DNA from: a bacterium
Lineage (GTDB): Bacteria; Verrucomicrobiota; Verrucomicrobiia; Limisphaerales; RI-55
Direction: 5' to 3'
Assembly: GCA_016124235.1 (NCBI GenBank)
Contig: WGOC01000009.1
Coordinates: 62,001 to 126,000, forward strand
Length of the DNA stretch: 64,000 nucleotides
Positions 50,870-60,360 of the stretch are shown here, piece after piece; position 1 is the stretch's first letter, and every line of letters begins with the position of its first letter. Position numbers and translations under genes: made by a program. The notes under the pieces are model-generated. The model was not told the origin of the DNA, searched no databases, and was given only the letters and a program-made list of their open reading frames with translations.

Positions 50870-52126
50870 ATGCAACGACTGCCCGGATTCAGAGATTTCT
50901 ATCCCGAACCGCTACCAACCAGTGACGTCTGGAGCGCCGATGCCCGCACGTGGATTTTCAGTCGCTGGCGCGAAACCGCCCGTCGTTATGGCTTTCGCGA
51001 ATATGACGGCCCGCCCCTTGAACCACTTGAATTGTTCACGCTCAAGAGCGGTGAGGAAATTGTCGGCCAGCTCTACAACTTCACCGACAAGGGCGAACGC
51101 GAAGTCGCGATGCGGCCCGAGATGACGCCGACGTTGGCCCGGCTCGTTTCCGATGCCCAACGCCACTACAAAAAGCCGTTCAAGTGGTTCGCGATCCCGC
51201 AGCTCTTTCGTTATGAGAAACAACAAAAGGGTCGGCTGCGTGAACATTTCCAATTCAATGCCGACATCATCGGCGAATCGAATCCGGGCATTGACGCCGA
51301 ACTGATTGCGCTGGTCATCGATTCGCTACGCGCAACCGGATTGACAGCCGACGATTTCGTAATCCGCTTGAGCAGCCGAAACGCGTGGCAACAATTCTTC
51401 GAACAGGCGGGCGGCAAACCCGAGAACGCCTACGCGTTCTATCAAGCCGTCGACAAACTCGAGCGCGAGCAACCGGACGTCAGTGCAAAGAAGTTTGCGG
51501 ATGTCGGCGTCCAGATCGATTCGGTGAACCAGTTCATCGAATCGGGTCAACCGACGGAAGAATTACAATCCGTCATCGAACAGCTTACCGCGCGTGGGCT
51601 TGGCGAGTTCGTGAAGATCGACTACCACATCATTCGCGGTCTGGCCTATTACACCGGCGTGGTGTTTGAAGCGTTTGATCGCAAGGGCGAGTTTCGGGCC
51701 ATCGCCGGCGGCGGGCGTTACGACAATCTGGTGAAACTGATCAGCGGTGGCAAAGTCGATCTGCCCGCGATCGGTTTTGGCATGGGCGATGTTGTGTTGA
51801 CCAACCTACTGCAGGAGCGCGGCAAGCTGCCCGAGTTCACGGCCGGCATCGATGTGTACATGTTGATCGAAGACGAATCCTTGCGCGGCGAATCACTCAA
51901 GGTCATTCAACAACTTCGCGAGTCCGGCAAAGCGATCGAGTTCAGCACTGGTCCGTTGAAGAGCGATAAACAATTCAAACGCGCGCTGGAATTGAAATCA
52001 AAGTTCATGGTGCGCGTGGAGAAGTCAGCCGACGGCGCGCTGGTCTGTCGCTGCAAGAATCTGCAGACACGTGATGAGAAGACCGTGCCGGCGACCGAAC
52101 TCGAGACCTGGGCTTCTGGTTGGTAG
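50870..52126 (+). CDS. hisS: Histidyl-tRNA synthetase
   Basis: 418 residues, class II aminoacyl-tRNA synthetase. Motif 2 and histidine-binding segments are clear: FTLKSGEEIVGQLYNFTDKG, VAMRPEMTPTLARLV, FAIPQLFRYEKQQKGRLREH and GGGRYDNLV; the C-terminal anticodon-binding domain is about 330-418. It starts directly after the HU terminator, with only a 6-bp gap, so its promoter must overlap or readthrough occurs. Confidence 0.95.
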   Translation: MQRLPGFRDFYPEPLPTSDVWSADARTWIFSRWRETARRYGFREYDGPPLEPLELFTLKSGEEIVGQLYNFTDKGEREVAMRPEMTPTLARLVSDAQRHYKKPFKWFAIPQLFRYEKQQKGRLREHFQFNADIIGESNPGIDAELIALVIDSLRATGLTADDFVIRLSSRNAWQQFFEQAGGKPENAYAFYQAVDKLEREQPDVSAKKFADVGVQIDSVNQFIESGQPTEELQSVIEQLTARGLGEFVKIDYHIIRGLAYYTGVVFEAFDRKGEFRAIAGGGRYDNLVKLISGGKVDLPAIGFGMGDVVLTNLLQERGKLPEFTAGIDVYMLIEDESLRGESLKVIQQLRESGKAIEFSTGPLKSDKQFKRALELKSKFMVRVEKSADGALVCRCKNLQTRDEKTVPATELETWASGW

Positions 52127-52206
52127 GCGAGGCGTCACTGATCAACACTCTCGCCCTTCCGATTCGCGGGTTGCCAATTGGCCGTCGGCCGCCCATAGGT
52201 TTTCGC

Positions 52207-54312
52207 ATGTTACCGCGTTTGATTGTTGGACTTGTTGCGTTGTCGATTTCCACGGGGCCGGTCGCGATCGCTGCAACTCAAACCGATGTGTGCGTTTACG
52301 GCGGCACAGCCGGCGGAGTCGCGGCTGCCATCCAAGTCGCGCGCATGGGCAAATCAGTTGTCCTGATTGAGCCGACCGGCCGGCTGGGTGGTTTGACGAC
52401 CGGCGGGCTCGGCCAGACGGACATCGGCAACAAGATGGTCATCGGCGGTATCGCGCGGGAATTTTATCGCGGCATTCGCAATTACTACGCCGATCCGTCG
52501 CATTGGAAATGGCAGGCGCCGGCAAACTACCGCAGCGGCGGTCAATCGTGGACTGATTCCAAGGAAGACACGATGTGGACCTTCGAACCATCGGCTGCGC
52601 TGGCGGTGCTGTCGGAGATGTTGAATCGCGAACATGTTCAAGTCGTTTACCACGAACGCCTCGACCTGCAGCACGGCGTGATCAAATCCGATGGTCCGTC
52701 GCCGCGAATCGTCGCGATCCGCATGGAATCCGGTCGTGAGTTTCGCAGCCGCATGTTTATCGACGCCAGCTACGAAGGCGATCTCATGGCGAAGGCCGGC
52801 GTCAGCTACATCGTGGGTCGCGAAGCCAATTCAACGTACGGCGAGACATACGACGGCGTGCAGACGACCGAGGCGACCAAGCATCAGTTGTTCAAGGGCA
52901 TCGATCCTTACGTGAAGCCTGGCGACCCCACGAGTGGTTTGCTTCCGGGAATTGATCCAACCGGACCCGGCCTCGAAGGCGCCGCTGATCGGCGCGTGCA
53001 AACGTATTGCTTTCGGATGTGCCTGACGGATCAGCCGGCAAACCGCCAACCGTGGACCAAGCCTGACGGTTATCGTGAACTCGATTACGAACTGCTTTTC
53101 CGCAATTTCGAAGCCGGCTTCAATCAGGTGCCCTGGAACAATTCGGCGATGCCGAACCACAAGACGGACATCAACAACAACACCGGTTTCTCCACGGATT
53201 ACATCGGCATGAATTACGAATGCCCGGACGGCGACTACGCTACTCGTGAACGAATCGTCGCCGATCATCTTCGCTACCAAAAAGGGCTCATGTGGACGCT
53301 GGCCAACAATACGCGCGTCCCGGAGGCAGTACGCAAAGAAGTTTCGAAATGGGGCCCGACGAAGGACGAATTCACCGAAACCGGCGGCTGGCCGGAACAA
53401 CTCTACATTCGCGAAGCCCGGCGCATGATCGGCGAAGTGGTGATGACCCAGGACAATTGCCAGGGCCGCAAAGTGGCGACGGATTCGATTGGCATGGCCG
53501 CCTACACGATGGATTCCCACAATGTCCAGCGTTACGTTGACGCGAATGGACATGTGCGCAATGAAGGCGACGTCGAGATCGGCGGCTTTCCACCGTATCC
53601 GATCAGTTACCATGCGCTGACGCCCAAGCGGACCGAATGCGCCAATCTCCTGGTGCCGTTGTGCCTGTCCGCTTCACACATCGCGTTCGGATCCATTCGC
53701 ATGGAACCGGTGTTTATGGTGCTCGGTCAATCCGCCGCCACCGCCGCCGTGTTGGCGATCGACGAAAGTGTCCCGGTGCAGGATGTCGATTACCCGAAAC
53801 TTCGGGCTCGTTTGCTGGCTGACCGGCAAGTGCTCGAATACGAATCGCCAACAGCCGTCAAGGGCGTCCCGGCAAAATCACTCGCTGGCGTTGTGATCGA
53901 CGACGATGACGCGCGCGTCAAACGCCAGGGATTCGCGACGCGTAGCAGTTCGATTCCCAAGTTCGTCAACGCCGGCTATCGCACCGACGATAATCAGGCG
54001 AAAGGCGAGCAGTCGATTCGCTACGAATTCACCGCCCCCGCGACCGGCCGATTCGAATTGCGCCTGGCCTATTCCGCGTATCCTAATCGCGCGACCAATG
54101 TTCCCGTCACAGTCCGGGTTCGCGGTCAAACGCTGCACAGGCAGATTAACGAGCAACGTTCGCCGCCGATCGATGGACTATTCGAGTCTTTGGGAATGGA
54201 AAATCTGTCAGCAGGTGAAGCCATTGCCGTCGAGATCTCCAACGCCGGAACCACCGGCTACGTTGTCGTCGACGCCGTCCAACTGTTGCCGGTAAAATCT
54301 GCAACCAATTGA
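52207..54312 (+). CDS. Secreted FAD-dependent oxidoreductase with golvesin-like C-terminal domain
   Basis: 701 residues from ATG 52207; upstream in-frame starts overlap the hisS end and lack a signal peptide. The signal peptide ends AIAAT at about 22. The FAD-binding Rossmann motif is VCVYGGTAGGVAAAIQVAR, with RLGGLTTGGLGQTD after it; this is the FAD_oxidored (PF12831-type) family, often called xanthan-lyase-related in this phylum. The last 130 residues (YRTDDNQAKGEQSIRYEFTA to TTGYVVVDAVQLLPV) form a golvesin/xanthan-lyase CBM-like beta-sandwich. It is probably involved in extracellular carbohydrate modification. Confidence 0.88.
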   Translation: MLPRLIVGLVALSISTGPVAIAATQTDVCVYGGTAGGVAAAIQVARMGKSVVLIEPTGRLGGLTTGGLGQTDIGNKMVIGGIAREFYRGIRNYYADPSHWKWQAPANYRSGGQSWTDSKEDTMWTFEPSAALAVLSEMLNREHVQVVYHERLDLQHGVIKSDGPSPRIVAIRMESGREFRSRMFIDASYEGDLMAKAGVSYIVGREANSTYGETYDGVQTTEATKHQLFKGIDPYVKPGDPTSGLLPGIDPTGPGLEGAADRRVQTYCFRMCLTDQPANRQPWTKPDGYRELDYELLFRNFEAGFNQVPWNNSAMPNHKTDINNNTGFSTDYIGMNYECPDGDYATRERIVADHLRYQKGLMWTLANNTRVPEAVRKEVSKWGPTKDEFTETGGWPEQLYIREARRMIGEVVMTQDNCQGRKVATDSIGMAAYTMDSHNVQRYVDANGHVRNEGDVEIGGFPPYPISYHALTPKRTECANLLVPLCLSASHIAFGSIRMEPVFMVLGQSAATAAVLAIDESVPVQDVDYPKLRARLLADRQVLEYESPTAVKGVPAKSLAGVVIDDDDARVKRQGFATRSSSIPKFVNAGYRTDDNQAKGEQSIRYEFTAPATGRFELRLAYSAYPNRATNVPVTVRVRGQTLHRQINEQRSPPIDGLFESLGMENLSAGEAIAVEISNAGTTGYVVVDAVQLLPVKSATN

Positions 54313-54478
54313 GAAACAACAGCTCGGATCATTGATGGGTGGCCGATCGAGAACGATGCTCATGCTCCAGAACTTCGGACCAGCGCAGATTTTTCGACTC
54401 TCATTTCGCCAATCGGCCAGCGGTCCGCAAACTCAAAAACGATTTTATCCGGGCTTTTGAACGAATTGCATAATTGGG

Positions 54479-54605
54479 TGTCTGAGTCCCCAGTTGGCAG
54501 TTTGGTTGTTGTCGTCCAAAGAGAACCGGCTGGTTACCGATTCTCGGAGACAAGTTCATCCGGCGACCGCGTGTAAGCGACACGGTCGCCGGATTTTGCT
54601 TTGTC
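54479..54605 (+). ncRNA. Candidate structured RNA ending in a terminator
   Basis: Three nested elements precede a strong terminator: TGTCT (54479-54483) with AGACA (54548-54552) as a closing stem; TTTGG (54501-54505) with CCAAA (54516-54520); and GAGAA-c-CGG (54521-54529) with CCG-a-TTCTC (54537-54545). The terminator is ATCCGGCGACCG (54558-54569) with CGGTCGCCGGAT (54583-54594), then TTTGCTTT. The -10-like CATAAT at 54469 is a weak promoter candidate. It may be an sRNA, a riboswitch for the LamG gene, or only the terminator of the FAD oxidoreductase. Nothing else is seen in the 398-bp gap 54313-54710. Confidence 0.4.
54558..54602 (+). terminator. Rho-independent terminator
   Basis: A 12-bp perfect stem (ATCCGGCGACCG / CGGTCGCCGGAT) with a 13-nt loop and a T-rich tail, 246 bp after the FAD oxidoreductase stop and 109 bp before the LamG start. 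Confidence 0.85.
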
Positions 54606-54710
54606 GTGAAGCGCCTTCCCGGGTGACTCGGGATGTCTTCCCAAAATCAGGCCGTATTGTTTTCGTCTTGCTCAAAATAACTTCGCCAGTCTCGCGCAGC
54701 TTGACTTGCG

Positions 54711-57047
54711 GTGAGCCCGTCACACACTCCAATTGATTTGAGGCTAATTGGGAAAATTCTCTCGCAGGCGCTCGATGGCGCGCCCAACCCGACCTGCTCT
54801 GCTCGCTTGATTGCGAGTCGGACTGCTCTATTCGCAACAGTGATCTTCGCGCTGCTGGCCACGAGCGTGGCAAACGCCCAAGGAAGTGGACCCGGCCAAG
54901 CCCTGTCATTCAACGTGAGTCGCCAGAGCTACGTCCAAATTCAAAATGATCCCGAACTGAACCCATATCCGATGACGGTCACGGCTTGGGTTAAGACTTC
55001 GCAGGCCACGGGCGGTGCCGGTTTGGTTAACAAGTATCTCTCGGGCGCGTTCAATGGCTGGCAGATCAGCCTCTACAATGGTGATGTTCGTGTCTTCTAT
55101 TTCGCCGATGCCGCGAACTATATTTGGGACGGCGGCGATGGACTAAGCGGCGGATTCATCGCTGATGGCAACTGGCACTACGTCGCGCTCACCGTCGACG
55201 CAACCGGCGGAAATCTTTACGTCGACGGAACCTTGAAATCGTCGCTCGGTTGGACTGGCACACCCGCCGCACCGACGTCGCGGCAACCCTTGATGCTGGG
55301 CTACTATCCGGGCACCGGCCCGAAAATGCTGACCGGCGAACTCGATGAAATCACGCTTTGGAACCGCAGTCTGAGCTCGGATGAAATTCTGGCCAACATG
55401 CACCAGTCACCGGCCAGTTCATCGCCCGGTCTGGTGCTCTACCTGCGGCTGGACGATGGTCCGGGTGATATGGTTTTCGACAGCACCGGCCATGGTCATG
55501 ACGGCTTGCTGATCAATTCGCCCTACTGGATCACCTCGACTGCGCCGATAGCCGATCCCGTCGCCACATTGAGTCAGGAACCGATGAACCGCGTTGCCGA
55601 AGCGGGGACTTCCGTGAGCTTCAGCATCGCAACGCCGGACCTGCCCGCCACCTATCAATGGCGCAAGGATGGTCAGACCATCGCGGGGCAAACAAAATCG
55701 ACCTTGGTGCTGCCAAGCGTCTCACCGAACGATGAAGGAATGTATGATGCGGTCGTAACCAACACGGCTGGAACGGTCACGAGCTTGCCAGCTGAATTGA
55801 AGGTTATCACCAAGCCAGAAATCCTTACCCAGCCGGTGGGTGACATCGCAAACATCGGCAGCAGTGAAACGTTCGCCGTGCGCACCGCCGGCGGCCGACC
55901 ACTCACGCACCATTGGTTTCACGATGGCACTTTGCTATCGAGTTCGACCTCCGCCAGCCTGACATTGAGCAATCTCAAATTGAGCGATGCCGGCAATTAT
56001 CAATTGGTCGTGAGCAATGCCTACGGCGCGGTCACGAGTTCAATTGCAATTCTCAAGGTTCATTCCGGTGCCATCACCAACAATCTGGTCCTTCACATGG
56101 CGTTTGACAGCACGCTGGCAGATAGTTCGGGGCACGACAATCATGGGCTCTTTCTCCACAACGGAACGAGCGAGTTCATCAGCCCCACTTACGCCGCCGG
56201 CCGGATTGGCCAGTCGTTTGAGTACACGACGACGGATAATGGTTCGCGGCTTGATTACGCGAGCCTCGGATACCCACCTGATCTCAGACTCGGCCGTGGC
56301 GATTTCTCCATTTCCATGTGGGTCAATTACACCAATCAAGACAGCGACATTCCGATCCTTTCCAACAAGGATTGGGACAAGAGTCACCATCCCGGCTGGG
56401 CGATCTCCACTCAATCTCAGGGCACGTTCAGGGTAAACTTTACCGGTCCGAATGAAGGCGAGGACATGTTCAGCACGGCGATGACACCGGTCGTGCGCGA
56501 CGGGACCTGGCATCACATCGTCGTGAGCGTACTGCGCGTTTCACCCCCGCTCGCCGGGTACGTCTCCACTTTTCTCGACGGCACGCTGGTCGATAAGAGC
56601 CCGATGAGTTTGGGAGGCACGATCGATACCTTTAGTCTGCCGTTCACCTATGCCAGTCCGGCACCAACCGATCAAACCGGCTGGGCTGTCAACATTGGTC
56701 AAGATGGCACCGGCGTTTACTACAGTGGCCACAACATCGGCGCCAAAATCGACGACCTGGGAATCTGGCGGCGGGCGCTGACAGCAGAGGAGGCCAAGGG
56801 AATTTATGACGCCGGGCTTGAGGACCGCGATCTCACTTTCGCCTCCGAAAAATCCGACCTGCAAATCGCATTCTACAGCGAAAGCGCCGTACTAACCTGG
56901 ACCGGCTCTCCGCTCATAAAATTGCAAATGTCCCCAACGCTGAATCGTCCCATCTGGTCCGACGTACCTGAGACGCTTGGCCAGAGCTTCATTGCAATTC
57001 CTCTTGGCGACGCGGGCGCATTCTTCAGACTTGTTCGACTACCCTAG
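54711..57047 (+). CDS. Secreted LamG/Ig-domain protein
   Basis: 778 residues from GTG 54711; a TTG at 54738 is another option. A signal-like helix ends VANAQ at about 57. Order: a first LamG-like jelly roll (about 60-235, YPMTVTAWVKTSQATGGAGL), an Ig-like pair (about 285-445, YQWRKDGQTIAGQTKSTLVL and HHWFHDGTLLSSSTSASLTL), a second LamG domain (about 455-700, LGRGDFSISMWVNYTNQDSD), and a short C-terminal beta unit. LamG domains bind glycans; the protein is likely an extracellular adhesin or carbohydrate-associated protein. Confidence 0.85.
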   Translation: MSPSHTPIDLRLIGKILSQALDGAPNPTCSARLIASRTALFATVIFALLATSVANAQGSGPGQALSFNVSRQSYVQIQNDPELNPYPMTVTAWVKTSQATGGAGLVNKYLSGAFNGWQISLYNGDVRVFYFADAANYIWDGGDGLSGGFIADGNWHYVALTVDATGGNLYVDGTLKSSLGWTGTPAAPTSRQPLMLGYYPGTGPKMLTGELDEITLWNRSLSSDEILANMHQSPASSSPGLVLYLRLDDGPGDMVFDSTGHGHDGLLINSPYWITSTAPIADPVATLSQEPMNRVAEAGTSVSFSIATPDLPATYQWRKDGQTIAGQTKSTLVLPSVSPNDEGMYDAVVTNTAGTVTSLPAELKVITKPEILTQPVGDIANIGSSETFAVRTAGGRPLTHHWFHDGTLLSSSTSASLTLSNLKLSDAGNYQLVVSNAYGAVTSSIAILKVHSGAITNNLVLHMAFDSTLADSSGHDNHGLFLHNGTSEFISPTYAAGRIGQSFEYTTTDNGSRLDYASLGYPPDLRLGRGDFSISMWVNYTNQDSDIPILSNKDWDKSHHPGWAISTQSQGTFRVNFTGPNEGEDMFSTAMTPVVRDGTWHHIVVSVLRVSPPLAGYVSTFLDGTLVDKSPMSLGGTIDTFSLPFTYASPAPTDQTGWAVNIGQDGTGVYYSGHNIGAKIDDLGIWRRALTAEEAKGIYDAGLEDRDLTFASEKSDLQIAFYSESAVLTWTGSPLIKLQMSPTLNRPIWSDVPETLGQSFIAIPLGDAGAFFRLVRLP

Positions 57048-57311
57048 CCGAAGTCGCCTGCCGGAAACGGGTCACTCACGCGACCAAGGGCATGAGACTT
57101 CCATCCTGCGATGGTCGACGACCAAGTTTGGATTGTTCAAAAACGGTGATGCAAGTTTTGCCAGCTCCATCCGGCATCAGCCCAACACCTCCATTTAACC
57201 CATGGAGACCGACCACGCACGTCGATCTCAGCACCAATGGCAAAGTTCCACTCGCGAGCGACGGCATGTATGATACGGTTTGCGCACACGTTGCCCACGG
57301 CTTCCTCTCAT

Positions 57312-58601
57312 ATGAAATGGAGTTTATCGACAGTTCTGAGTCTCACGACCTTGTTCGTCTTTCTAGATTCGCCACGGGGGTTCGCGGCCTCCTATTCGTT
57401 GCAGGATCTGGGACTCCTCGCTGACCTTTCAAGTCGTACCGACGCCCAACCCAATGCCATCAGCGCCGACGGACGAGTAGCAGCGTCCAGCGTGACCAAT
57501 GGCGCGTATCACGCATTTGTTTACGACGGCCAATGGCGTGATCTGGGAACGCTGGGCGGCGGCGAAAGCCTGTGCGCAAGTGTCGATACTTTGGGCCGAG
57601 CCGTCGGTCGGTCGCGACTGCAAAACGGCCAGACCCACGCGTTCTTGTGGACCCCTGGTGCCACGGACGGCGTGCCGGCAAATCCCCAGATGAAAGACCT
57701 CGGAACCTTTGGTGGAGCTGACAGCGAAGCGTATTCGATCAACGCGTCAGGGCAGATCTCCGGATTTGCGCAAACGACATCCGAAGATCACGCATTCCTG
57801 ATCTCAAGCGGAAATATGATGGACGTTAGTGCGACTCTGAGCGGTGGACTCGTCAACTCCTACGGCCTCGGACTCAACGACCTCGGACATGTCGTTGGAA
57901 TTGCCTACACAAGCGCATTCGCGACCTCCCACGCGTTTTATTACGACGGCGTGACCGCGAAGGATATTGGCACACTCGGCGGTGCAAGCGCGAGCGCACT
58001 GGCCATCAACAACAGCGAGCAAATCGCGGGATACTCGGCCGCGGACAGTGGATTGGACCACGCGTTTCGTTATGAGAACGGAACGATGACCGATCTCGGC
58101 ACTCTTGGTGGCGGCTACAGTTACGCCGTGGGAATTAATAACAACGGTGTGATTGTCGGCGGCTCGTTTGTTGATAAGGGCAATACCACCTACCACGCCT
58201 TTGTCTGCACCAACACCACAATGGTCGATCTGAACACCTTGATCGATGCATCCGGGACCGGCTGGAATTTGACTGAAGCACGCGCCATCAACGATTCCGG
58301 CAAGATCGTCGGGTTTGGTCAGTTCGGCGGCAAAAAGCACGCGTTCCTTCTCAATCCCATCGTGGCGGACCAGGGACCCAGCATTACCGGAATCTCGTTT
58401 GCCGGAAATGATGTTTTGTTGAGCTTTACCACGAGCGCAACCGCCGATTATGTGGTCGAAGAACGTGACGATTTTGAAACCGGAGCGTGGGCGGATGCGG
58501 TCACCGGAATCGTTGGAACTGGCAACACCGTGACCGCAACCGTTCCCGGCGCGGCCGGCCAGAATCGTCGGTTCTACCGTGTGAGATTGGTGCCGCGTTA
58601 A
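57312..58601 (+). CDS. Secreted HAF-repeat protein
   Basis: 429 residues from ATG 57312 (MKWSLSTVLSLTTLFVFLDS signal peptide); the upstream in-frame start at 57237 is less likely. At least six HAF repeats with the pattern DLGTLGG-x-S-x-A-x-x-IN-x-x-G-x-IVG are visible (DLGTLGGGESLCASVDTLGR, DLGTFGGADSEAYSINASGQ, DIGTLGGASASALAINNSEQ). They form a beta-propeller-like repeat. A C-terminal beta domain follows. Its 3' end overlaps the convergent ChbG gene by 4 bp through the shared TTAA. Its function is unknown. Confidence 0.85.
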   Translation: MKWSLSTVLSLTTLFVFLDSPRGFAASYSLQDLGLLADLSSRTDAQPNAISADGRVAASSVTNGAYHAFVYDGQWRDLGTLGGGESLCASVDTLGRAVGRSRLQNGQTHAFLWTPGATDGVPANPQMKDLGTFGGADSEAYSINASGQISGFAQTTSEDHAFLISSGNMMDVSATLSGGLVNSYGLGLNDLGHVVGIAYTSAFATSHAFYYDGVTAKDIGTLGGASASALAINNSEQIAGYSAADSGLDHAFRYENGTMTDLGTLGGGYSYAVGINNNGVIVGGSFVDKGNTTYHAFVCTNTTMVDLNTLIDASGTGWNLTEARAINDSGKIVGFGQFGGKKHAFLLNPIVADQGPSITGISFAGNDVLLSFTTSATADYVVEERDDFETGAWADAVTGIVGTGNTVTATVPGAAGQNRRFYRVRLVPR

Positions 58602-59296
58602 TGCTCGAAATCCCGGAACGATCGCAACTCGATTTTCTCCGCCTTCAACGCGTCGCGTAGTCGCGGATCGCAAAGCGTTTCAAATTCGATCACGCGTTCG
58701 TTGCGATAAACCGATGTCGATTCCGGAATTGCCGCGGGATGACACGCCATCTCGGTGACACCGTTGGGCAACACTCTCAGAATCTTCAAAGCCGCCTCAA
58801 CCGTGATACCTTCGTGGTACGGATGGCCCTTATCCGATTGGCCATAGAATTCGCCACAATATCGCACGCGCGCATCCGCATGACGCACCGGCACACCCAA
58901 TTCTTTCGCAACGCGGAGCACGTGAGCTCGAATCGGTTCCGTCCGATGTACATGCTGGTGTGAATCGATGTGCGTCGGAGAAACACCCGTGAGATCACGA
59001 AACAATACAAGTTGTCGCTCAATCTCTGCGGCGACCGCGGCGGAATTGGTCAGTGGAACAACCTCATAGCGCAGCTGCCATTCGTCCTCCTCGTAAATCC
59101 ACTCGCAAAGATCAAGATGCAGCCCCACGGAAAGCGAGGGATGCTGCTTTGCCATTTCCACAGCGGAAGCCGCCGACGGTTGCCGGACCATCAAGCTGGC
59201 ACTCGTCAAAATTCCGCGCTCGTGCGCTGAAATAATTCCCTGATTGACGCCGGCGCTCAGTCCAAGGTCATCCGCGTTGACAATCAGTTTCTTCAT
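58598..59296 (-). CDS. ChbG/YdjC-family carbohydrate deacetylase
   Basis: 232 residues from ATG 59296 (MKKLIVNADDLGLSAGVNQG); the frame upstream to 59491 overlaps the kinase gene. The metal-binding NADD and SHQHVHR motifs are present, as in diacetylchitobiose deacetylases; hopanoid-biosynthesis and glycan deacetylases belong to the same family. In this glycan cluster it probably removes acetyl groups from an amino sugar. Confidence 0.9.
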   Translation of the reverse strand: MKKLIVNADDLGLSAGVNQGIISAHERGILTSASLMVRQPSAASAVEMAKQHPSLSVGLHLDLCEWIYEEDEWQLRYEVVPLTNSAAVAAEIERQLVLFRDLTGVSPTHIDSHQHVHRTEPIRAHVLRVAKELGVPVRHADARVRYCGEFYGQSDKGHPYHEGITVEAALKILRVLPNGVTEMACHPAAIPESTSVYRNERVIEFETLCDPRLRDALKAEKIELRSFRDFEH

Positions 59297-59313
59297 ACGC
59301 TTGCGATGCGTTC

Positions 59314-60354
59314 TCAAAGGCCGATTCGACCGCCGATTCGTAATGCGTCTGCCAGCCAATTTCGGGCATGCAGTTTTGGCGGCGACCAATCCACCGCCCA
59401 ACCCAACAGTTGTACCGCGATGTGCAGGCGGCAAAAGTCCACCGTTTCCTTCATCTCGGAAAGATTTGAAATGGCATTGCCGTGATGACACGCCACGTCG
59501 AAGTACGCCTTGATCATCACCGCGCGTTCATCATCCGACCATTCGCCACTGACCAGCGCCGCCAGATCCAACGCGCCGGGCCCCACGGCGGCCAGCTCCC
59601 AGTCGATCGGGCAAATCCGTGCACCATGTTTACCGCGACCCACCACGACATTTGATGGATAGAATTCGCCGTGAATCAGACTGAACGGCAAGTGGAGCAA
59701 CGTCTCAATGACCCGATCATATCGGTCCATCAATTTGCCGAAACGACGCCGTTGCAATGGTGTGCCCGGAGCGTTATCTCCGCCCATGAATTCGTTCGCG
59801 CGCTCGCGCCACATCGACAAATACGTTCGATTGTAACGAGGCAAATGAGCCAGCCGCGAATTGGACTCCGTTTGGCGTTCGACATCAAACCGGCCATGCA
59901 TCCGCGCCAGCCATCGCGCCGCTTCGGCCCACATCCGTGCCGCTCCGACCTGCCACAGCAATGGACCATCGACACGTTCGAGTAAGAGCCAATACCGACC
60001 GTTTTCATCCGAACAAATCGCGCCGTAACAGGTGGCCGTTCCCAAATTCAAATCCCGTAATGTTGTTCGATAGATTTCAATCTCCCTCATCGGATCGTAA
60101 ATCGCGTGGGGACGAACCTTGCGCGCCGTGCTCATGAGCGAACCGGGGCTCGAATCCTTAAGCACCATCCGCAGCTCGCCACCGGGTCGCACGGAAACCT
60201 GTAGATTCTCAATCGGACATGACGACGAATATCTCGAAAGCCGCCGGCGCCAGTCGATCAATCGAACCGATCGTGCGAAATGTTCAGAAATGACTGAACG
60301 CAATGCGGTGTCCAATTCCTCCCGAGGAATTCTAATGAGCACTTCAGTCGTCAT
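59314..60354 (-). CDS. Aminoglycoside-phosphotransferase-fold kinase (APH family)
   Basis: 346 residues. The kinase-like catalytic motifs are LIHGEFYPSNVVVGRG (Brenner loop, aspartate replaced by glutamate in HGEFYPSNV) and ICPIDWELAAVGPGALDLAA (metal-binding DWE). This is the APH/choline kinase fold. The substrate is likely a sugar or other small metabolite of the surrounding glycan cluster rather than an antibiotic. It lies 6 bp after the glycosyltransferase stop. Confidence 0.85.
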   Translation of the reverse strand: MTTEVLIRIPREELDTALRSVISEHFARSVRLIDWRRRLSRYSSSCPIENLQVSVRPGGELRMVLKDSSPGSLMSTARKVRPHAIYDPMREIEIYRTTLRDLNLGTATCYGAICSDENGRYWLLLERVDGPLLWQVGAARMWAEAARWLARMHGRFDVERQTESNSRLAHLPRYNRTYLSMWRERANEFMGGDNAPGTPLQRRRFGKLMDRYDRVIETLLHLPFSLIHGEFYPSNVVVGRGKHGARICPIDWELAAVGPGALDLAALVSGEWSDDERAVMIKAYFDVACHHGNAISNLSEMKETVDFCRLHIAVQLLGWAVDWSPPKLHARNWLADALRIGGRIGL

Positions 60355-60360
60355 GGCATT

